Assembly: GCF_006442545.2 (NCBI RefSeq)
Contig: NZ_CP083952.1
Coordinates: forward strand, 3,697,501-3,761,500
Reading direction: 5' to 3'
Source: Mesorhizobium sp. B2-1-8
GTDB lineage: Bacteria; Pseudomonadota; Alphaproteobacteria; Rhizobiales; Rhizobiaceae
DNA: 64,000 bases
Positions 18,533-29,398 of the stretch are shown here, piece by piece. A model generated the notes under the pieces. It ran no database searches and had not been told where the DNA came from. It was given only the letters and a program-made list of their open reading frames with translations. Made by a program: the position numbers and the translations under genes. Positions within the stretch are counted from its first letter, which is position 1. The number at the start of each line of letters is the position of its first letter.

Positions 18533-19657
18533 ATGGTTGTTGTTTCGCATTTCCTGAAATGGATCTACACGGCCAGGGTGTCGGAGCGCGCCGCCGCGGC
18601 CAATGCGCTGGCCCGGGCCTATGTCAATTCAGAATTGCCATTCGAGGACCGCTGCGCCGCCGAAGCGGCGCTCACGCTGCTGCTCGACGATGCCTCGTCG
18701 AAAGTGCGGCTGGCGATGGCGGAAGCGCTCTCGATGAGCCACCACGCGCCGCTGCAGATTATCAGCGTGCTCGCCGCCGACCAGCCGGAAGTCGCCGGTG
18801 TCGTGCTGGCGCGCTCGCCGCTGCTTACCGACGCCGATTTGATCAACCGTGTGGCGGCGTGCCAGAAGGCAACGCAGAAACTGATCGCCGACCGGCCTTT
18901 AGTCTCGATGGCGCTGTCGGCGGCTATCGCCGAGATCGGCGAGGCGGAGGCCTGCGCCGTGCTTTTGGCCAACACCGGCGCCGACATTGCCTCCCTCAGC
19001 TTTCGCCGCATGGCTGAACGCCACGGGCACCTGCCTCTGGTGCGCGAGGCGCTGATATCGGATATCAGGCTGCCTGCCGACTGCCGGCATATGCTGCTCA
19101 TCAAGCTCGGCGAGACATTGAAGACGTCGCCGCTGGTCATGGCGTTGATGGGCGCGGCGCGAGCCGACCGCGTCATGCGGGACGCCTGCGTCAAGGCCTC
19201 GGTGACCCTGATCGAGGGCACGCGCCAGGAAGAACATTCCGCACTGATCGAGCATCTGCGCCTGCGCGGCGATCTGACCGCGAGCTTCCTGATCCGCACC
19301 ATCGCGCACGGCAAGGTCGATTTCTTCGGCTCGGCGCTGGTCGCGCTCAGCCAGCAGTCCGAGCCAAGGGTGAGGGCGCTGCTGGCCGGCGGGCACGATG
19401 TGGCCCTGCAGGCGTTGTTCCGCAGCGCCGGCCTGGCCGCCGCCACGCATGCGGTCATCCTGCGCGCCCTGAAGATCTGGCGTGAGGTCGCCAACGGCAA
19501 GCGCGTCGCCGGCGTTCAGGAGGTCAGCTGGCTGATGCTCAAGGAATTGGGTGGGCAATCCGCCGAAGGCGATCTCGCCGCCCTGGTCAAGTCGATCCAT
19601 CTTGATGCCCTGCGCGAGAACGCACGTGGCCATGCGCTGGCGATCGCCGCAGCTTAG
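18533..19657 (+). CDS. DUF2336 domain protein
   Basis: 374 residues, almost entirely alpha-helical and alanine- and leucine-rich, with HEAT-like repeats (for example AALTLLLDDASSKVRLAMAEAL near residue 45). This matches DUF2336, an alphaproteobacterial family of unknown biochemical function. No signal peptide or transmembrane segment is visible. The ATG at 18533 is the first in frame. The stop overlaps the stop of the convergent FUSC gene by four bases. Confidence 0.85.
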   Translation: MVVVSHFLKWIYTARVSERAAAANALARAYVNSELPFEDRCAAEAALTLLLDDASSKVRLAMAEALSMSHHAPLQIISVLAADQPEVAGVVLARSPLLTDADLINRVAACQKATQKLIADRPLVSMALSAAIAEIGEAEACAVLLANTGADIASLSFRRMAERHGHLPLVREALISDIRLPADCRHMLLIKLGETLKTSPLVMALMGAARADRVMRDACVKASVTLIEGTRQEEHSALIEHLRLRGDLTASFLIRTIAHGKVDFFGSALVALSQQSEPRVRALLAGGHDVALQALFRSAGLAAATHAVILRALKIWREVANGKRVAGVQEVSWLMLKELGGQSAEGDLAALVKSIHLDALRENARGHALAIAAA

Positions 19658-21723
19658 GTTTTGTCCCTCGCGAAGAAATCCGGGAAATCCTCCATCGCCG
19701 CGGCGATGATGCGCAGGGACGCTGCGATCTGCAGCATGTCGCCGGTGGCATTTCGCTGGGCGATGCCTGCCGCATACTGCCGGGCGACGGCGATGGTTGC
19801 TGTTTGCGGATCGCCAGGGGCACGAAAAAGCAGCTCGCGCGCCAATCCCCTCAGGAAGTTGGCGATTGAAAGCGCCGTTTCCGATGGGATGGCATGGTTT
19901 TGGCTGGCAGTGCGCAGCCGCAGGATCTCCAGGCCGACCGTGACGGAGGCGACGCCGCCGCCCAGCACCGCCTCGCCCTTCCTGCCGGAATTCTGCACCA
20001 GCGGCATCAACTGATTGACCCGGTCATAAGCGAGGCTCTCGAAGGCTGAACGCCTCGGCACGCGCTCGTGCAGGCAAAGCCGCGCCAAATCCTCGCGCAT
20101 GGCCCGCACGATGCGGTCGGCCGCGAGCCATGGATCCGCCGGCAATACGACAATGAAGACGCCGATCGCCAGCAATATGCCGACCAGGATCGATGCCGAG
20201 CCGGCGAAGAAGGGGCCGGGATCGTAGGTCATCGCCTGATGCGGGCTGAGGAAGGCCAGGAAATTGATGGCGAAGGCGGTCGCCACGCCGACATAGCGCG
20301 GATTGGCCATGGCGAGCGCCGCCGGCACCATGATGGGCACGACGAACAGCATGAACCAGCCGAAGCCGGGCAAAGCGGGAAGCGCGACCTGACCGACGAG
20401 AAAGGCAAAGGGCAAAGCGAGCAGCGTTCCCTTGAAGAACCCCCAGGATACCTGCACGGGGTCGGGCCGTGCGGCAAACAGGCTCGACACGACGGCAACG
20501 AGGATGACGGTGCCGGCCGCTTCCGACCACTTCGTCGTCAGCCAGAATGCCGCGACCAGCAGCGTGGCAACGGCCGCGCGGATGGCGTTGCGCGCGGCAC
20601 CGGGATAGTCGCGATGCACCACCAGTGCCGGCTGCTGGCTGCCGGGACCTGGCCGGCGGGTGACCGGCGCGCGCAAGGCGTCGAGGCCGCGCAACACCTG
20701 TTTCAGCGCCTCGGCGAAGTCGGCCGCTATAGTGAGGCGCGTGATGGTCCCGACCCTGTCCTCACCTTGGTCGGCCGAGGTATCGGGCATTTGCCGGGCC
20801 CTGGTCGAGATCGCGTCGAGTCGCGCCAACCAGGGCGAGGTATCGTCCAGAGCTCCCGGCTTGGCTGCCAGTTCGCTGACAAGGGCCTGCAGCTCCGAGC
20901 GTACCGGGATGAGGGCTGCGTTTTTCGGAGCGGCATGCGAATAGAGCGCACGCGCCGCCGAAAGGGCCGAGAGCAGCTGTCCGATGGTGCGTCGCACCGG
21001 ATGCGCGCGAGGCGCGAAGCTCGGCGCTTCGAGCCTGGCATAGGCGCGCATCTCGCCAAGCGTCTGGGTGTCGGCGACAAGCTTCCGGTGCAGGCCGATG
21101 AGCGTTGCCCGATCGCCGCCGGAGAACGCACCGCCAGCGTAAGTGGCGAGGTCGAGAATGCAGCGTTTCAGCCGCGAGATGATGGCGTCGCTGGCCAGTT
21201 TTGGCAGGATCAACCGGCTGGTGAGGCCGGCGCAAACGATGCCGAGCACGATCTCGGCACAGCGCGCGACCGCGAGGTCAACGACCAGATGCGGCTGTCC
21301 GAAGGCGGGCAGGCCGATGATCATGGCGGTATAGCCGGCAAGTGCGGCGCCATAGGCTTCGGGATTGCGCAGCAGCGACGAGACGAAGGTGCAAATGCCA
21401 ATCCAGACGGCAAGTACCGTCACCAGAATCCAGGGGCCGGTGCCGAACGCCATGGTGATGCCGATTGCCGCGACGCCGCCGGCAAGCGTGCCGAGCAGCC
21501 GGTAGAAGCCTTTCGCGAGCACCATGCCGGCAACCGGCTGGGCGACGATGAACACCGTCATCATCGCCCATTGCGGATGGTCGAGCTTCAGCGCATAGGC
21601 GACGAGAAGCGCGATCATGCCGGCCGAAACGGTGCGCAGGGCAAAAATCCAGTCCGAGCGCGTCGGTTGCGTCAGCCCAGCCAGGCTCGTCTCGAAATAG
21701 ATTTTCAGCCGCGCCCAGGTCAC
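19654..21723 (-). CDS. FUSC-family inner-membrane transporter (AaeB/YccS-like)
   Basis: 689 residues. Two membrane blocks, about residues 25-165 and 385-525, each with several hydrophobic helices, flank a long soluble region. This is the duplicated layout of FUSC/aromatic-acid exporter proteins. The N-terminal WIFALRTVSAGMIALLVAYALKLDHPQWAMM and the matching RNAIRAAVATLLVAAFWLTTKW block show the internal repeat. Members export aromatic acids or related compounds. No membrane-fusion partner (AaeA-like) is adjacent. The start is GTG at 21723. Confidence 0.88.
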   Translation of the reverse strand: MTWARLKIYFETSLAGLTQPTRSDWIFALRTVSAGMIALLVAYALKLDHPQWAMMTVFIVAQPVAGMVLAKGFYRLLGTLAGGVAAIGITMAFGTGPWILVTVLAVWIGICTFVSSLLRNPEAYGAALAGYTAMIIGLPAFGQPHLVVDLAVARCAEIVLGIVCAGLTSRLILPKLASDAIISRLKRCILDLATYAGGAFSGGDRATLIGLHRKLVADTQTLGEMRAYARLEAPSFAPRAHPVRRTIGQLLSALSAARALYSHAAPKNAALIPVRSELQALVSELAAKPGALDDTSPWLARLDAISTRARQMPDTSADQGEDRVGTITRLTIAADFAEALKQVLRGLDALRAPVTRRPGPGSQQPALVVHRDYPGAARNAIRAAVATLLVAAFWLTTKWSEAAGTVILVAVVSSLFAARPDPVQVSWGFFKGTLLALPFAFLVGQVALPALPGFGWFMLFVVPIMVPAALAMANPRYVGVATAFAINFLAFLSPHQAMTYDPGPFFAGSASILVGILLAIGVFIVVLPADPWLAADRIVRAMREDLARLCLHERVPRRSAFESLAYDRVNQLMPLVQNSGRKGEAVLGGGVASVTVGLEILRLRTASQNHAIPSETALSIANFLRGLARELLFRAPGDPQTATIAVARQYAAGIAQRNATGDMLQIAASLRIIAAAMEDFPDFFARDKT

Positions 21724-21767
21724 AGGCCGGTCTCCATGTCAGGAACGCAAGCTAAACTCGCCGGCGG

Positions 21768-23825
21768 CTAGATATCCAGCACTTCCGTCTCGGCGAATTC
21801 GGCGCGTTCCTGGATGAAGCGGAAGCGGGCTTCGGGCTTGGTGCCCATCAGCGCGTCGACCGCATCCTTGGTCGCCGCCTCGGCGTCGATAACATCGACC
21901 CGCAATAGCGTGCGCTTCCTCGGGTCCATGGTGGTCTCCTTGAGCTGCGCGGCCATCATTTCGCCCAGGCCCTTGAAGCGGCCGAGCTCGACCTTGCCGC
22001 GCCCGGTGAATTCGGTGCGCAGAAGCTCGTCCTTGTGCGCGTCGTCGCGGGCATAGGCGACCTTGCCGCCTTGCCTGATCGAGTAGAGCGGCGGCACCGC
22101 CAGATAGAGATGACCGCCGCGTACCAGCGCCGGCATCTCCTGGTAGAAAAAGGTGATCAGCAGCGAGGCGATGTGGGCGCCGTCGACGTCGGCATCGGTC
22201 ATGATGATGACGCGGTCGTAGCGCAAATCCTCGTCGCGATATTTTAAGCGCGTGCCGCAGCCAAGCGCCTGAATCAGGTCCGATATCTGCTGGTTGGCGG
22301 CCAGCTTGTCATTGCCGGCGCTGGCGACGTTGAGGATTTTTCCGCGCAACGGCAAGACGGCCTGGCTGGCACGGTCGCGCGCCTGCTTGGCCGAGCCGCC
22401 GGCGGAATCACCTTCGACGATGAAGAGTTCGGCACCTGCCGCCGCGTTCTGCGTGCAGTCGGCGAGCTTGCCAGGCAAGCGCAGCTTGCGCACCGCGCTC
22501 TTGCGCGACACCTCTTTTTCCTGGCGGCGGCGCACCCGCTCGTCGGCGCGTGCGATCACCCATTCGAGCAGCTTCGAGGCTTCCTGCGGGTTGTCGGCCA
22601 GCCAATGGTCGAACGGGTCGCGGATCGCGGTCTCGACGATGCGTATCGCTTCGATCGTCGCCAGCCTGTCCTTGGTCTGGCCGACGAATTCCGGCTCGCG
22701 GATGAATACCGACAGCATGCCGGCGGCCGAGATCATGACGTCTTCCGACGTGACGATCGAGGCGCGCTTGTTGCCGACGAGGTCGGCATAGGCGCGCAGG
22801 CCGCGCGTCAGCACGTTGCGGAAGCCGGCCTCATGGGTGCCGCCTTCGCCGGTCGGGATGGTGTTGCAGTAGGAATTGATGAAGCCGTCACCGCCGAACC
22901 AGGTCACCGCCCATTCGAGCGAGCCGTGGCCGCCTTGCTTGTCGCTCTTGCCGGCGAAGATTTCGCGCGTCACCTGGAATTCGTCGCCGAGCGACGCTTT
23001 CAGATAATCCTTGAGGCCGCCGGGGAAATGGAACTCCGCCTTGGCCGGTGTCTGATCTTTTTCCTTGATCAGGGAGGGATCGCAGGTCCAGCGAATCTCG
23101 ACGCCGCCGAACAGATAGGCCTTCGAACGCGTCATGCGGTAGAGACGCGCCGGCTCGAATGCCGCGCCCTTGCCGAAAATCTGCTCGTCGGGATGGAAGC
23201 GGATTTTTGTGCCGCGCCGGTTGTGCACTTCGCCGAGCTGCTCGAGGCCGGTCACCGGGACGCCACGCGAAAAGCGCTGGCGGTAGAGCTGGCGGCCACG
23301 TGCCACCTCGACCTCGAGATGATCCGACAGCGCGTTGACCACCGACACGCCGACGCCGTGAAGGCCGCCGGATGTTTCGTAGACCTTCGAATCGAACTTG
23401 CCGCCCGAATGCAGCGTCGTCATGATGACTTCGAGCGCCGGCTTCTTGAATTTTGGGTGCATGTCGACCGGAATGCCGCGGCCATTGTCCGTGACCGTGA
23501 GATGGCCATCGGCCGAAAGTTCGACATCGATGAAGGTGGCGTGACCGGCCACCGCCTCGTCCATCGAATTGTCGATGACCTCGGCGAACAGGTGGTGCAT
23601 CGCCTTGTCGTCGGTGCCGCCGATATACATGCCGGGCCGGCGGCGCACCGGCTCCAGGCCTTCGAGCACCTCGATGTCGGCGGCGCTGTAACCCTCGCTG
23701 CCATCCTTGGCCGCGGCCGGGCGCCTGGCGGCCGCTTGCACCAGCGGATCCGCCGGGCGCGCCGACGTGCGAACCGGTTGCGGCTGCTTCTCCAGATTGC
23801 CGAAAAGATCGTTGTTGTCGTCCAT
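21768..23825 (-). CDS. parE: DNA topoisomerase IV subunit B ParE
   Basis: 685 residues. GHKL ATPase domain with [19 protein letters not shown] and [14 protein letters not shown], then the transducer domain, the TOPRIM domain with [15 protein letters not shown] and DADVDGAHI, and the C-terminal FKGLGEM region. ParE with ParC decatenates replicated chromosomes. The beginning [13 protein letters not shown] at 23825 fits ParE; ATG 23834 or a start at 23855 are alternatives with short extensions. The absence of a GyrB-type insertion and the RKRTLL ending favour ParE over GyrB. parC is not in the window. Confidence 0.95.
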   Translation of the reverse strand: MDDNNDLFGNLEKQPQPVRTSARPADPLVQAAARRPAAAKDGSEGYSAADIEVLEGLEPVRRRPGMYIGGTDDKAMHHLFAEVIDNSMDEAVAGHATFIDVELSADGHLTVTDNGRGIPVDMHPKFKKPALEVIMTTLHSGGKFDSKVYETSGGLHGVGVSVVNALSDHLEVEVARGRQLYRQRFSRGVPVTGLEQLGEVHNRRGTKIRFHPDEQIFGKGAAFEPARLYRMTRSKAYLFGGVEIRWTCDPSLIKEKDQTPAKAEFHFPGGLKDYLKASLGDEFQVTREIFAGKSDKQGGHGSLEWAVTWFGGDGFINSYCNTIPTGEGGTHEAGFRNVLTRGLRAYADLVGNKRASIVTSEDVMISAAGMLSVFIREPEFVGQTKDRLATIEAIRIVETAIRDPFDHWLADNPQEASKLLEWVIARADERVRRRQEKEVSRKSAVRKLRLPGKLADCTQNAAAGAELFIVEGDSAGGSAKQARDRASQAVLPLRGKILNVASAGNDKLAANQQISDLIQALGCGTRLKYRDEDLRYDRVIIMTDADVDGAHIASLLITFFYQEMPALVRGGHLYLAVPPLYSIRQGGKVAYARDDAHKDELLRTEFTGRGKVELGRFKGLGEMMAAQLKETTMDPRKRTLLRVDVIDAEAATKDAVDALMGTKPEARFRFIQERAEFAETEVLDI

Positions 23826-24062
23826 GCCTGCCATAGAGCCCAAGCTGCGAATCACCCCGTCGATACTGCCACGCTTTTCAGCGCCAAGCGACGGAGGTTC
23901 CTGTTACGTTCGGGGATTTAACCCCTCTTACCCTAAAACCATTCGATAACCAAGCAGGCGGAAATAGGTCGAATGCAACCGCACAAGATTCCCGATTCTT
24001 TAACAATGCGGACTAGCGTGAGCCCTACATAACAAGAAACGACGGGCATCAGGGATTTCGGC

Positions 24063-24989
24063 GTGAGGGGCAAGGCCATAACGATGATCGGTATCGCCGC
24101 CGTTTTCGGCGCGATCTCGATCTTTGCCGCGGATTTCTGGGTCAAGAGCCAGGCCAAGGCCGACGCCCAGGAGAAAACGGCGTCCATCGCCGCTCCGGCG
24201 GCACCCAAAATCGAGTTCAAGACCATTGTGGTGGCCAATGCGCCGTTGCGTTATGGCATGGAGCTCGACCGCGCCAAGCTCAGCGAAATCCCGTGGCCGC
24301 AGGATTCCCTGCCGCAGGGCGCCTTTGCCACCGTCGATGGATTGCTTGGCGAAGGCAGCCGGGTCGTGCTGTCGCCGATCGAGGTCAACGAGCCGGTGCT
24401 GCTCACCAAGCTGTCGGGACCGAACGGCCGTGCGACGCTGTCCAACATGCTGACGCCCGGAATGCGGGCGGTCACCATCCGCACCGACGAGATCGCCGGC
24501 GTCGGTGGCTTCGTCACGCCGGGCGACCGGGTCGATGTCGTCCTGACGCGTGATGCCGGCGAAATCCAGGAAGTCGCCAAGAACGCGCAAGGCGCGGCCG
24601 GTTCGACCATCACTTCGGAGATCGTCGTTGCCGACGCCAAGGTGCTGAGCGTCGGGCAAGGCGCCGACGAGCGTCAGACGACGCCGCAGGTGGCCAATTC
24701 CGTGACCATCGAGGTGACGAGCGACGGCGCGCAGAAAGTGGCGCTTGCCCGCACTGTCGGGACGCTGTCGCTGTCGCTGCGCTCCGCCAGCGAAGGCGGC
24801 GACGGCAAGAACGGCGTCACCACCATCTCTTCCTTCGGCGGGTCCGTGGCTTCCAAGGCCGAGGCCGCGGCCGGCTCCTTGTTCGATGCCATCGCCAAGG
24901 AACCGGAGAAGCCGAAATTCAAGACGGTCATCGTGACGCGCGGCACGCAGGCCGAGGAATACAAGGTCCCTTCGCGGGACCAGAAGTAA
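24063..24989 (+). CDS. cpaB: Flp pilus assembly protein CpaB/RcpC
   Basis: 308 residues. An N-terminal membrane anchor (residues 6-23) is followed by an SAF-type domain with IVVANAPLRYGMELDRAKLSEIPWP and the RcpC/CpaB domain with GMRAVTIRTDEIAGVGGFVTPGDRVDVVLTR. CpaB is a periplasmic component that works with the CpaC secretin. It begins with GTG at 24063, with AGGGA seven bases upstream. It is the first gene of a nearly gapless operon running to tadC at 31328. Confidence 0.92.
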   Translation: MRGKAITMIGIAAVFGAISIFAADFWVKSQAKADAQEKTASIAAPAAPKIEFKTIVVANAPLRYGMELDRAKLSEIPWPQDSLPQGAFATVDGLLGEGSRVVLSPIEVNEPVLLTKLSGPNGRATLSNMLTPGMRAVTIRTDEIAGVGGFVTPGDRVDVVLTRDAGEIQEVAKNAQGAAGSTITSEIVVADAKVLSVGQGADERQTTPQVANSVTIEVTSDGAQKVALARTVGTLSLSLRSASEGGDGKNGVTTISSFGGSVASKAEAAAGSLFDAIAKEPEKPKFKTVIVTRGTQAEEYKVPSRDQK

Positions 24990-25019
24990 GGACCGGTGGG
25001 GACCGGGCGGGACGGGATC

Positions 25020-26459
25020 ATGGTAATGCACACCCAATTTCGAATGACGGATCGATTGCGTTTCGTGCGCGCCCTGGCGATGGCGGCTTCACTGGTCGCG
25101 AGCGGCATGCTCGCCTTCGCAGGCGCGGCCAAGGCGGACAACGACATCGTCTATGTCTCGTCGACCAAGAATGCGTCGATCAAGGTCGCCAAGGGCAAGC
25201 CCAAGACGATCATGACGAGCGCTGCCTTCTATCAGATCGTCATCGGCGATCCGGAGATCGCCAACGTCAACCCGCTGACCGACAAATCCTTCTATGTGCT
25301 GGGCAACAATCTCGGCACCACCGGCATCGCGCTGTTCGACGAGAAGAAGCAGCTCGTCGGCACCGTCGACATCGAAGTGACGCTCGACACCGACCAATTG
25401 GCGAGCACCATCCGTGCCAGCGTGCCGGACGCCAAGATCAAGGTCGGCTCGGCCAATGGCCGTGTGGTGCTTTCGGGCGAGGCGGATGACGCGGTCGCCG
25501 CCGAAAAGGCAAACAAGATCGCCACCCGCTTCTCCGGCAATGAGGAGGTGATCAATTCGGTCAATATCTCCTCGTCGCAACAGGTTCAGCTCAATGTCCG
25601 CTTCGTCGAGATCAACCGCCAGGCCGGGCAGGACCTCGGTGCGAAATACAGTGCCAATTTCGCCTACGGCTTCGGCGGTCGCGATGTCTCTCTCGATCCG
25701 GGCTCGGTGCCTGCAGCCGGCACCGGCGAGATCATCGGCCGGCTGCTGTCCAATGGCGTCTCGATCGATATCGCCATCAAGGCGCTGGAGGAGCGCGGCC
25801 TTGCCCGAAGGCTGGCCGAACCGAACCTGATCGCCCGCTCCGGCGAAACGGCGAGTTTTCTCGCCGGCGGCGAATTCCCGATCCCGGTTTCCGAAGACAA
25901 TGGCAAGATCTCCGTCAGCTACAAGAAATACGGCGTCAGCCTGGACTTTACGCCGACGGTGCTGAAGGACGGATTGGTCAGCCTCGACATCGCGCCGGAA
26001 GTCTCCTCGATCGATGCGTCGGCGTCCTACAATATCGGCAACATTTCGGTGCCGGGGTTCATCGTGCGCCGCGCCAAGACCTCGGTCGACCTGAAGAACG
26101 GCCAGAGCTTCATGATCGCCGGGCTGCTGCAGTCCCAGAACGACATCACCACGTCTCGCATTCCCGGTCTCGGCAAGATGCCGGTGCTGGGGTCGCTGTT
26201 CTCGTCGAAATCCTATCAGCGGCGCGAGACCGACCTGGTCATCATCGTCACGCCCTATCTGGTGAAGCCGGTCGATCCGTCGAAGAAAATGGCTGAGCCG
26301 ACCGATGGCACGCAGCCTGCCAGCAATGTCGACTATTTCCTCAACAACACCGAGGAGGTGAAGGCGTCGGACACCAACCGTGCGCTGGCGTTGGCTGACG
26401 GCAGCGCCGCGCGGGGCGCCACCAAAGTCGGCCATTTCCTCGACCTGCCGAAGGACTGA
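25020..26459 (+). CDS. cpaC: Tad/Flp pilus secretin CpaC
   Basis: About 479 residues with a signal peptide (cleavage near GAAKAD). An N-terminal pilus-secretin domain contains VIGDPEIANVNPLTDKSFYVLG. A BON-like segment with GRVVLSGEADDAVAAEKANKI follows, and then the secretin core with LAEPNLIARSGETASFLAGGEFPIP and the late GFIVRRAKTSVDLKNGQSF. It forms the outer-membrane pore of the type IVc pilus machine. Several starts are possible (GTG 24996, ATG 25020, ATG 25026); 25020 follows a GGGA-rich site. Confidence 0.93.
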   Translation: MVMHTQFRMTDRLRFVRALAMAASLVASGMLAFAGAAKADNDIVYVSSTKNASIKVAKGKPKTIMTSAAFYQIVIGDPEIANVNPLTDKSFYVLGNNLGTTGIALFDEKKQLVGTVDIEVTLDTDQLASTIRASVPDAKIKVGSANGRVVLSGEADDAVAAEKANKIATRFSGNEEVINSVNISSSQQVQLNVRFVEINRQAGQDLGAKYSANFAYGFGGRDVSLDPGSVPAAGTGEIIGRLLSNGVSIDIAIKALEERGLARRLAEPNLIARSGETASFLAGGEFPIPVSEDNGKISVSYKKYGVSLDFTPTVLKDGLVSLDIAPEVSSIDASASYNIGNISVPGFIVRRAKTSVDLKNGQSFMIAGLLQSQNDITTSRIPGLGKMPVLGSLFSSKSYQRRETDLVIIVTPYLVKPVDPSKKMAEPTDGTQPASNVDYFLNNTEEVKASDTNRALALADGSAARGATKVGHFLDLPKD

Positions 26460-26463
26460 AGCC

Positions 26464-26733
26464 ATGCGTTTGGTCCTGAGTTCGAGCATCGCCCTGCTTC
26501 TTGCCGGTTTGGCGAGCGGCTGCACCAGCGACGACTATGTGCGCAGCGAAGGCGTGACGACAGCCGCCGGTGAGGCGCAGGCCGCCAACACCGTCATGCA
26601 GATGGTCGACCCGTGGAAGCATGGCGTCCAGAACACGAGGCTTCTCGTGCCCGCCAAGCGCGGAACTGCCGGACCTGTCACACCCGATCAGGCGGCTGGT
26701 GCCAAGGCAGCGCAAACGACCACCGGCAACTGA
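26464..26733 (+). CDS. Short CpaD-position lipoprotein of the Tad operon
   Basis: 89 residues. A lipoprotein signal with lipobox LASGC (Cys20) is followed by a short, low-complexity mature part containing QAANTVMQMVDPWKHGVQ. It occupies the place of cpaD between cpaC and cpaE, four bases after the cpaC stop. It is far shorter than typical CpaD (about 200-240 residues) and keeps only what looks like the C-terminal NTVMQMVDPW-type segment. It may serve as a minimal secretin pilotin; this is inferred from position. Similar short proteins occur in rhizobial Tad operons. Confidence 0.75.
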   Translation: MRLVLSSSIALLLAGLASGCTSDDYVRSEGVTTAAGEAQAANTVMQMVDPWKHGVQNTRLLVPAKRGTAGPVTPDQAAGAKAAQTTTGN

Positions 26734-26766
26734 TCCACACGGCGATCGACCTCACAGGCGGCAAGA

Positions 26767-27975
26767 ATGGCAAACAGCACCAAGAAGATCCTGCTCGTAT
26801 CGACAGACCGGACCTTCGCGCAGGACACGAAGACGGCGTTTGCCGCCTCCGAGATCATCCAGCTCATGACGGTTGAGAAGAACGTCACGGAGCTGCGCGG
26901 CGAGGTCCAGGAGGCCGAGTTCGGCGTCGTTATCGTCGATATGGACGCGGCGAAACTGGAGGAAATCGAGTCACTGCAGCGCGTCATGCGCCGGCTCGAG
27001 GGCAAGGCACCGGTGGTCGTGGTCACCCAGGAGTTCAACGCCGCCGCCGTGCGCATCCTGGTGCAGCTCAAGGTCGCCGACTTCCTGGTCAAGCCGATCA
27101 CCACTGCCGACCTCGTGCGTTCGGTCGTGCGAGCGCTGCAGGGGCCCGGGCGCGAGGAAAACACCGAGTCGCAGATCTATACCTTCATGCCCGCCGCCGG
27201 CGGCGTCGGCACCACGACACTGGCGCTGCAAACCGCGTTCCAGCTGCATCATTCGGTGACGCGCGGCGCGTCGACCTGCGTGGTCGACCTCAATTTCCAG
27301 CAAGGTGCCTGCGCCGAATATCTCGATCTGGAGCCTCGTTTCGACATCACCGAAATCGAGAACCAGCCCGAACGCCTCGACCGGCAACTGCTCGATGTGA
27401 TGCTGTCCAAGCACGCCAGCGGACTTTGCGTGCTGGCCGCGCCGACGCGTCCGGCCGAGATGCGCTCGTTCAAGACCGATGTCGTGGTGCGCATGCTGGA
27501 CCTCGTTTCGGCCTATTTCGACAATGTCGTCATCGACATGCCACGCACCTGGTTTCCGTGGACCGAAACGGTGCTGCTCGGCTCCAACAAGCTCTACATC
27601 GTTGCCGAGATGACGGTGCCGTGCCTGCGCCATACGCAACGGCTAATCCAGGCCGTCTACGAGACCGCCGGCAAGGAAGTGAAGCCGAACGTGATCGTCA
27701 ACCGTTTCGAGCAGAAGATGTTCGACAACGGCATCAAGCAGGCGGACGTCCAGGAAATCCTTGGCGAGCATTTCGTCGGCGGCATCGCCAACAACTACCG
27801 GCTGGTGCGTGAGGCGGTCGACCGCGGCGTGCCGCTGCACGAGATCGACGCCAACGCCAATGTCGTCAACGATCTGAAGAAGATCATCCTTCCGGAAGAG
27901 GCGGTGGCGACCGCGAGCAAGTCGAAGTCGCTGTTCGGCCTCGGCAAGGGCCTCTTGAAGAGGAAGGCAGGATGA
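26767..27975 (+). CDS. cpaE: Tad pilus assembly ATPase CpaE
   Basis: 402 residues. An N-terminal receiver-like domain (residues 5-125) lacks a clear phospho-acceptor acidic pocket. It is followed by a MinD/ParA-type domain. The P-loop is AAGGVGTTTLALQTA, where the usual GK(S/T) lysine is replaced by Thr, as is common in CpaE/TadZ proteins. They localise the pilus machine at the pole and bind ATP weakly. The stop overlaps the cpaF start by four bases (ATGA), so translation is coupled. Confidence 0.93.
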   Translation: MANSTKKILLVSTDRTFAQDTKTAFAASEIIQLMTVEKNVTELRGEVQEAEFGVVIVDMDAAKLEEIESLQRVMRRLEGKAPVVVVTQEFNAAAVRILVQLKVADFLVKPITTADLVRSVVRALQGPGREENTESQIYTFMPAAGGVGTTTLALQTAFQLHHSVTRGASTCVVDLNFQQGACAEYLDLEPRFDITEIENQPERLDRQLLDVMLSKHASGLCVLAAPTRPAEMRSFKTDVVVRMLDLVSAYFDNVVIDMPRTWFPWTETVLLGSNKLYIVAEMTVPCLRHTQRLIQAVYETAGKEVKPNVIVNRFEQKMFDNGIKQADVQEILGEHFVGGIANNYRLVREAVDRGVPLHEIDANANVVNDLKKIILPEEAVATASKSKSLFGLGKGLLKRKAG

Positions 27976-29393
27976 CCAGCCGTTTCTCAACCCTGCAGAA
28001 CCGCGACGCGCGCCCGCAGCGTCCGCCGGAATCAACACCGGTCGCGCATCATGCCGTCGTCATCCCGAGCAGCCGAAAGGCTTTGCCGGCGAAACCGGAA
28101 GCAGCACCGGTAAAAAATGCCAACAAGGTGCTCGATGCTCGCGTGCGCATCCACCGGATGCTGCTCGAGGAGATCAACCTGGTCGCGCTGGAGCGCTTGC
28201 CCAAGGACGAGATGCGCCGGCAAGTACATGATTTCGTTTCGGAAAAGACCCGCCAGGAGCGGATGGCGATCAACACCGCCGAACTCGACGCGCTGGTCGA
28301 CGATATCGTCGACGAGATGGTCGGCCTCGGCCCGCTCGAGCCGCTGCTCAAGGATCCCGACATCAACGATATCCTGATCAACGGTCATCAGAACTGTTTC
28401 GTCGAAAAGAAGGGCAAGCTGCAGCAGGTCCATATCCCGTTCAAGGACGAGGCGCATCTGCTCAGGATCGTCAACAAGATCGTGGCCGCCGTCGGCCGCC
28501 GCGTCGACGAATCGCAGCCGATGGTCGACGCTCGCATGCTGGACGGCTCGCGCTTCAACGCAGCCATCCGCCCGGTGGCCGTCGACGGTCCGCTGGTGTC
28601 GATCCGCAAGTTCTCCAAGAACAAACTTGGCCTGCACAGGCTGGTCGAATTCGGCGCCATCACACAGAACATGGCCGAAGTGCTGGCGGCGGCCGTGCAT
28701 GCCCGCAAGACGACGATCATTTCGGGCGGCACCGGCACCGGCAAGACGACGATGCTCAACGCGCTGTCGGCCTTCATTCCGGAAGACGAGCGGCTGATCA
28801 CCATCGAGGACGCGGCGGAGCTTCAATTGCAGCAGCCGCATGTCGCGCGCATGGAGACGCGTCCCGCCAACATCGAAGGCCATGGCGAGCTCAAACAGCG
28901 CGATCTGGTCAAGAACGCGCTGCGCATGCGCCCCGACCGGGTCATCCTCGGCGAGTGCCGCGGCGAGGAAGCCTTCGACATGCTGCAGGCGATGAACACC
29001 GGCCACGAAGGCTCGATGGCGACCATCCACGCCAACACGCCGCGCGACTGTATTTCGCGCCTCGAGCAGATGCTGGGCATGACCGGCATGCCGATGACGG
29101 TGCAGTCGATCCGCAGCCAGATCGCCAGCGCCATCGACATCATCGTCCAGCTGACCCGGCTTTCCGACGGCAAGCGCAAGGTGACCAGCGTCGCCGAGGT
29201 GACCGGCATGGAAGGCGACGTCATTCAGATGCAGGAGATATTCCGTTTCGTGCGCACCGGCATGGAGGCGGATGGCAAGATCCTTGGCTACTACGAGGCG
29301 ACCGGCATACGGCCGCGTTTCCTGGAAGATCTGCGCGCGATGGGCATCGAGTTTCCCGGACGTTATTTCGAACCCGGCCGGCCGCAGGAGTAG
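27972..29393 (+). CDS. cpaF: Tad pilus secretion ATPase CpaF/TadA
   Basis: 473 residues. The type II/IV secretion ATPase has Walker [10 protein letters not shown] at residues 252-260, Asp box [11 protein letters not shown], Walker B region [20 protein letters not shown] and the His box STIHANT-like [11 protein letters not shown]. It powers assembly, and in some systems retraction, of the pilus. A basic, disordered N-terminus of about 45 residues precedes the domain. It overlaps cpaE and precedes tadB by five bases. Confidence 0.96.
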   Translation: MTSRFSTLQNRDARPQRPPESTPVAHHAVVIPSSRKALPAKPEAAPVKNANKVLDARVRIHRMLLEEINLVALERLPKDEMRRQVHDFVSEKTRQERMAINTAELDALVDDIVDEMVGLGPLEPLLKDPDINDILINGHQNCFVEKKGKLQQVHIPFKDEAHLLRIVNKIVAAVGRRVDESQPMVDARMLDGSRFNAAIRPVAVDGPLVSIRKFSKNKLGLHRLVEFGAITQNMAEVLAAAVHARKTTIISGGTGTGKTTMLNALSAFIPEDERLITIEDAAELQLQQPHVARMETRPANIEGHGELKQRDLVKNALRMRPDRVILGECRGEEAFDMLQAMNTGHEGSMATIHANTPRDCISRLEQMLGMTGMPMTVQSIRSQIASAIDIIVQLTRLSDGKRKVTSVAEVTGMEGDVIQMQEIFRFVRTGMEADGKILGYYEATGIRPRFLEDLRAMGIEFPGRYFEPGRPQE

Positions 29394-29398
29394 CCGGC

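Noticed and set aside
20068..21771. 567-codon open frame on the plus strand opposite the FUSC gene
   Set aside because: Antisense mirror of a well-supported membrane protein gene; no motifs or ribosome site.
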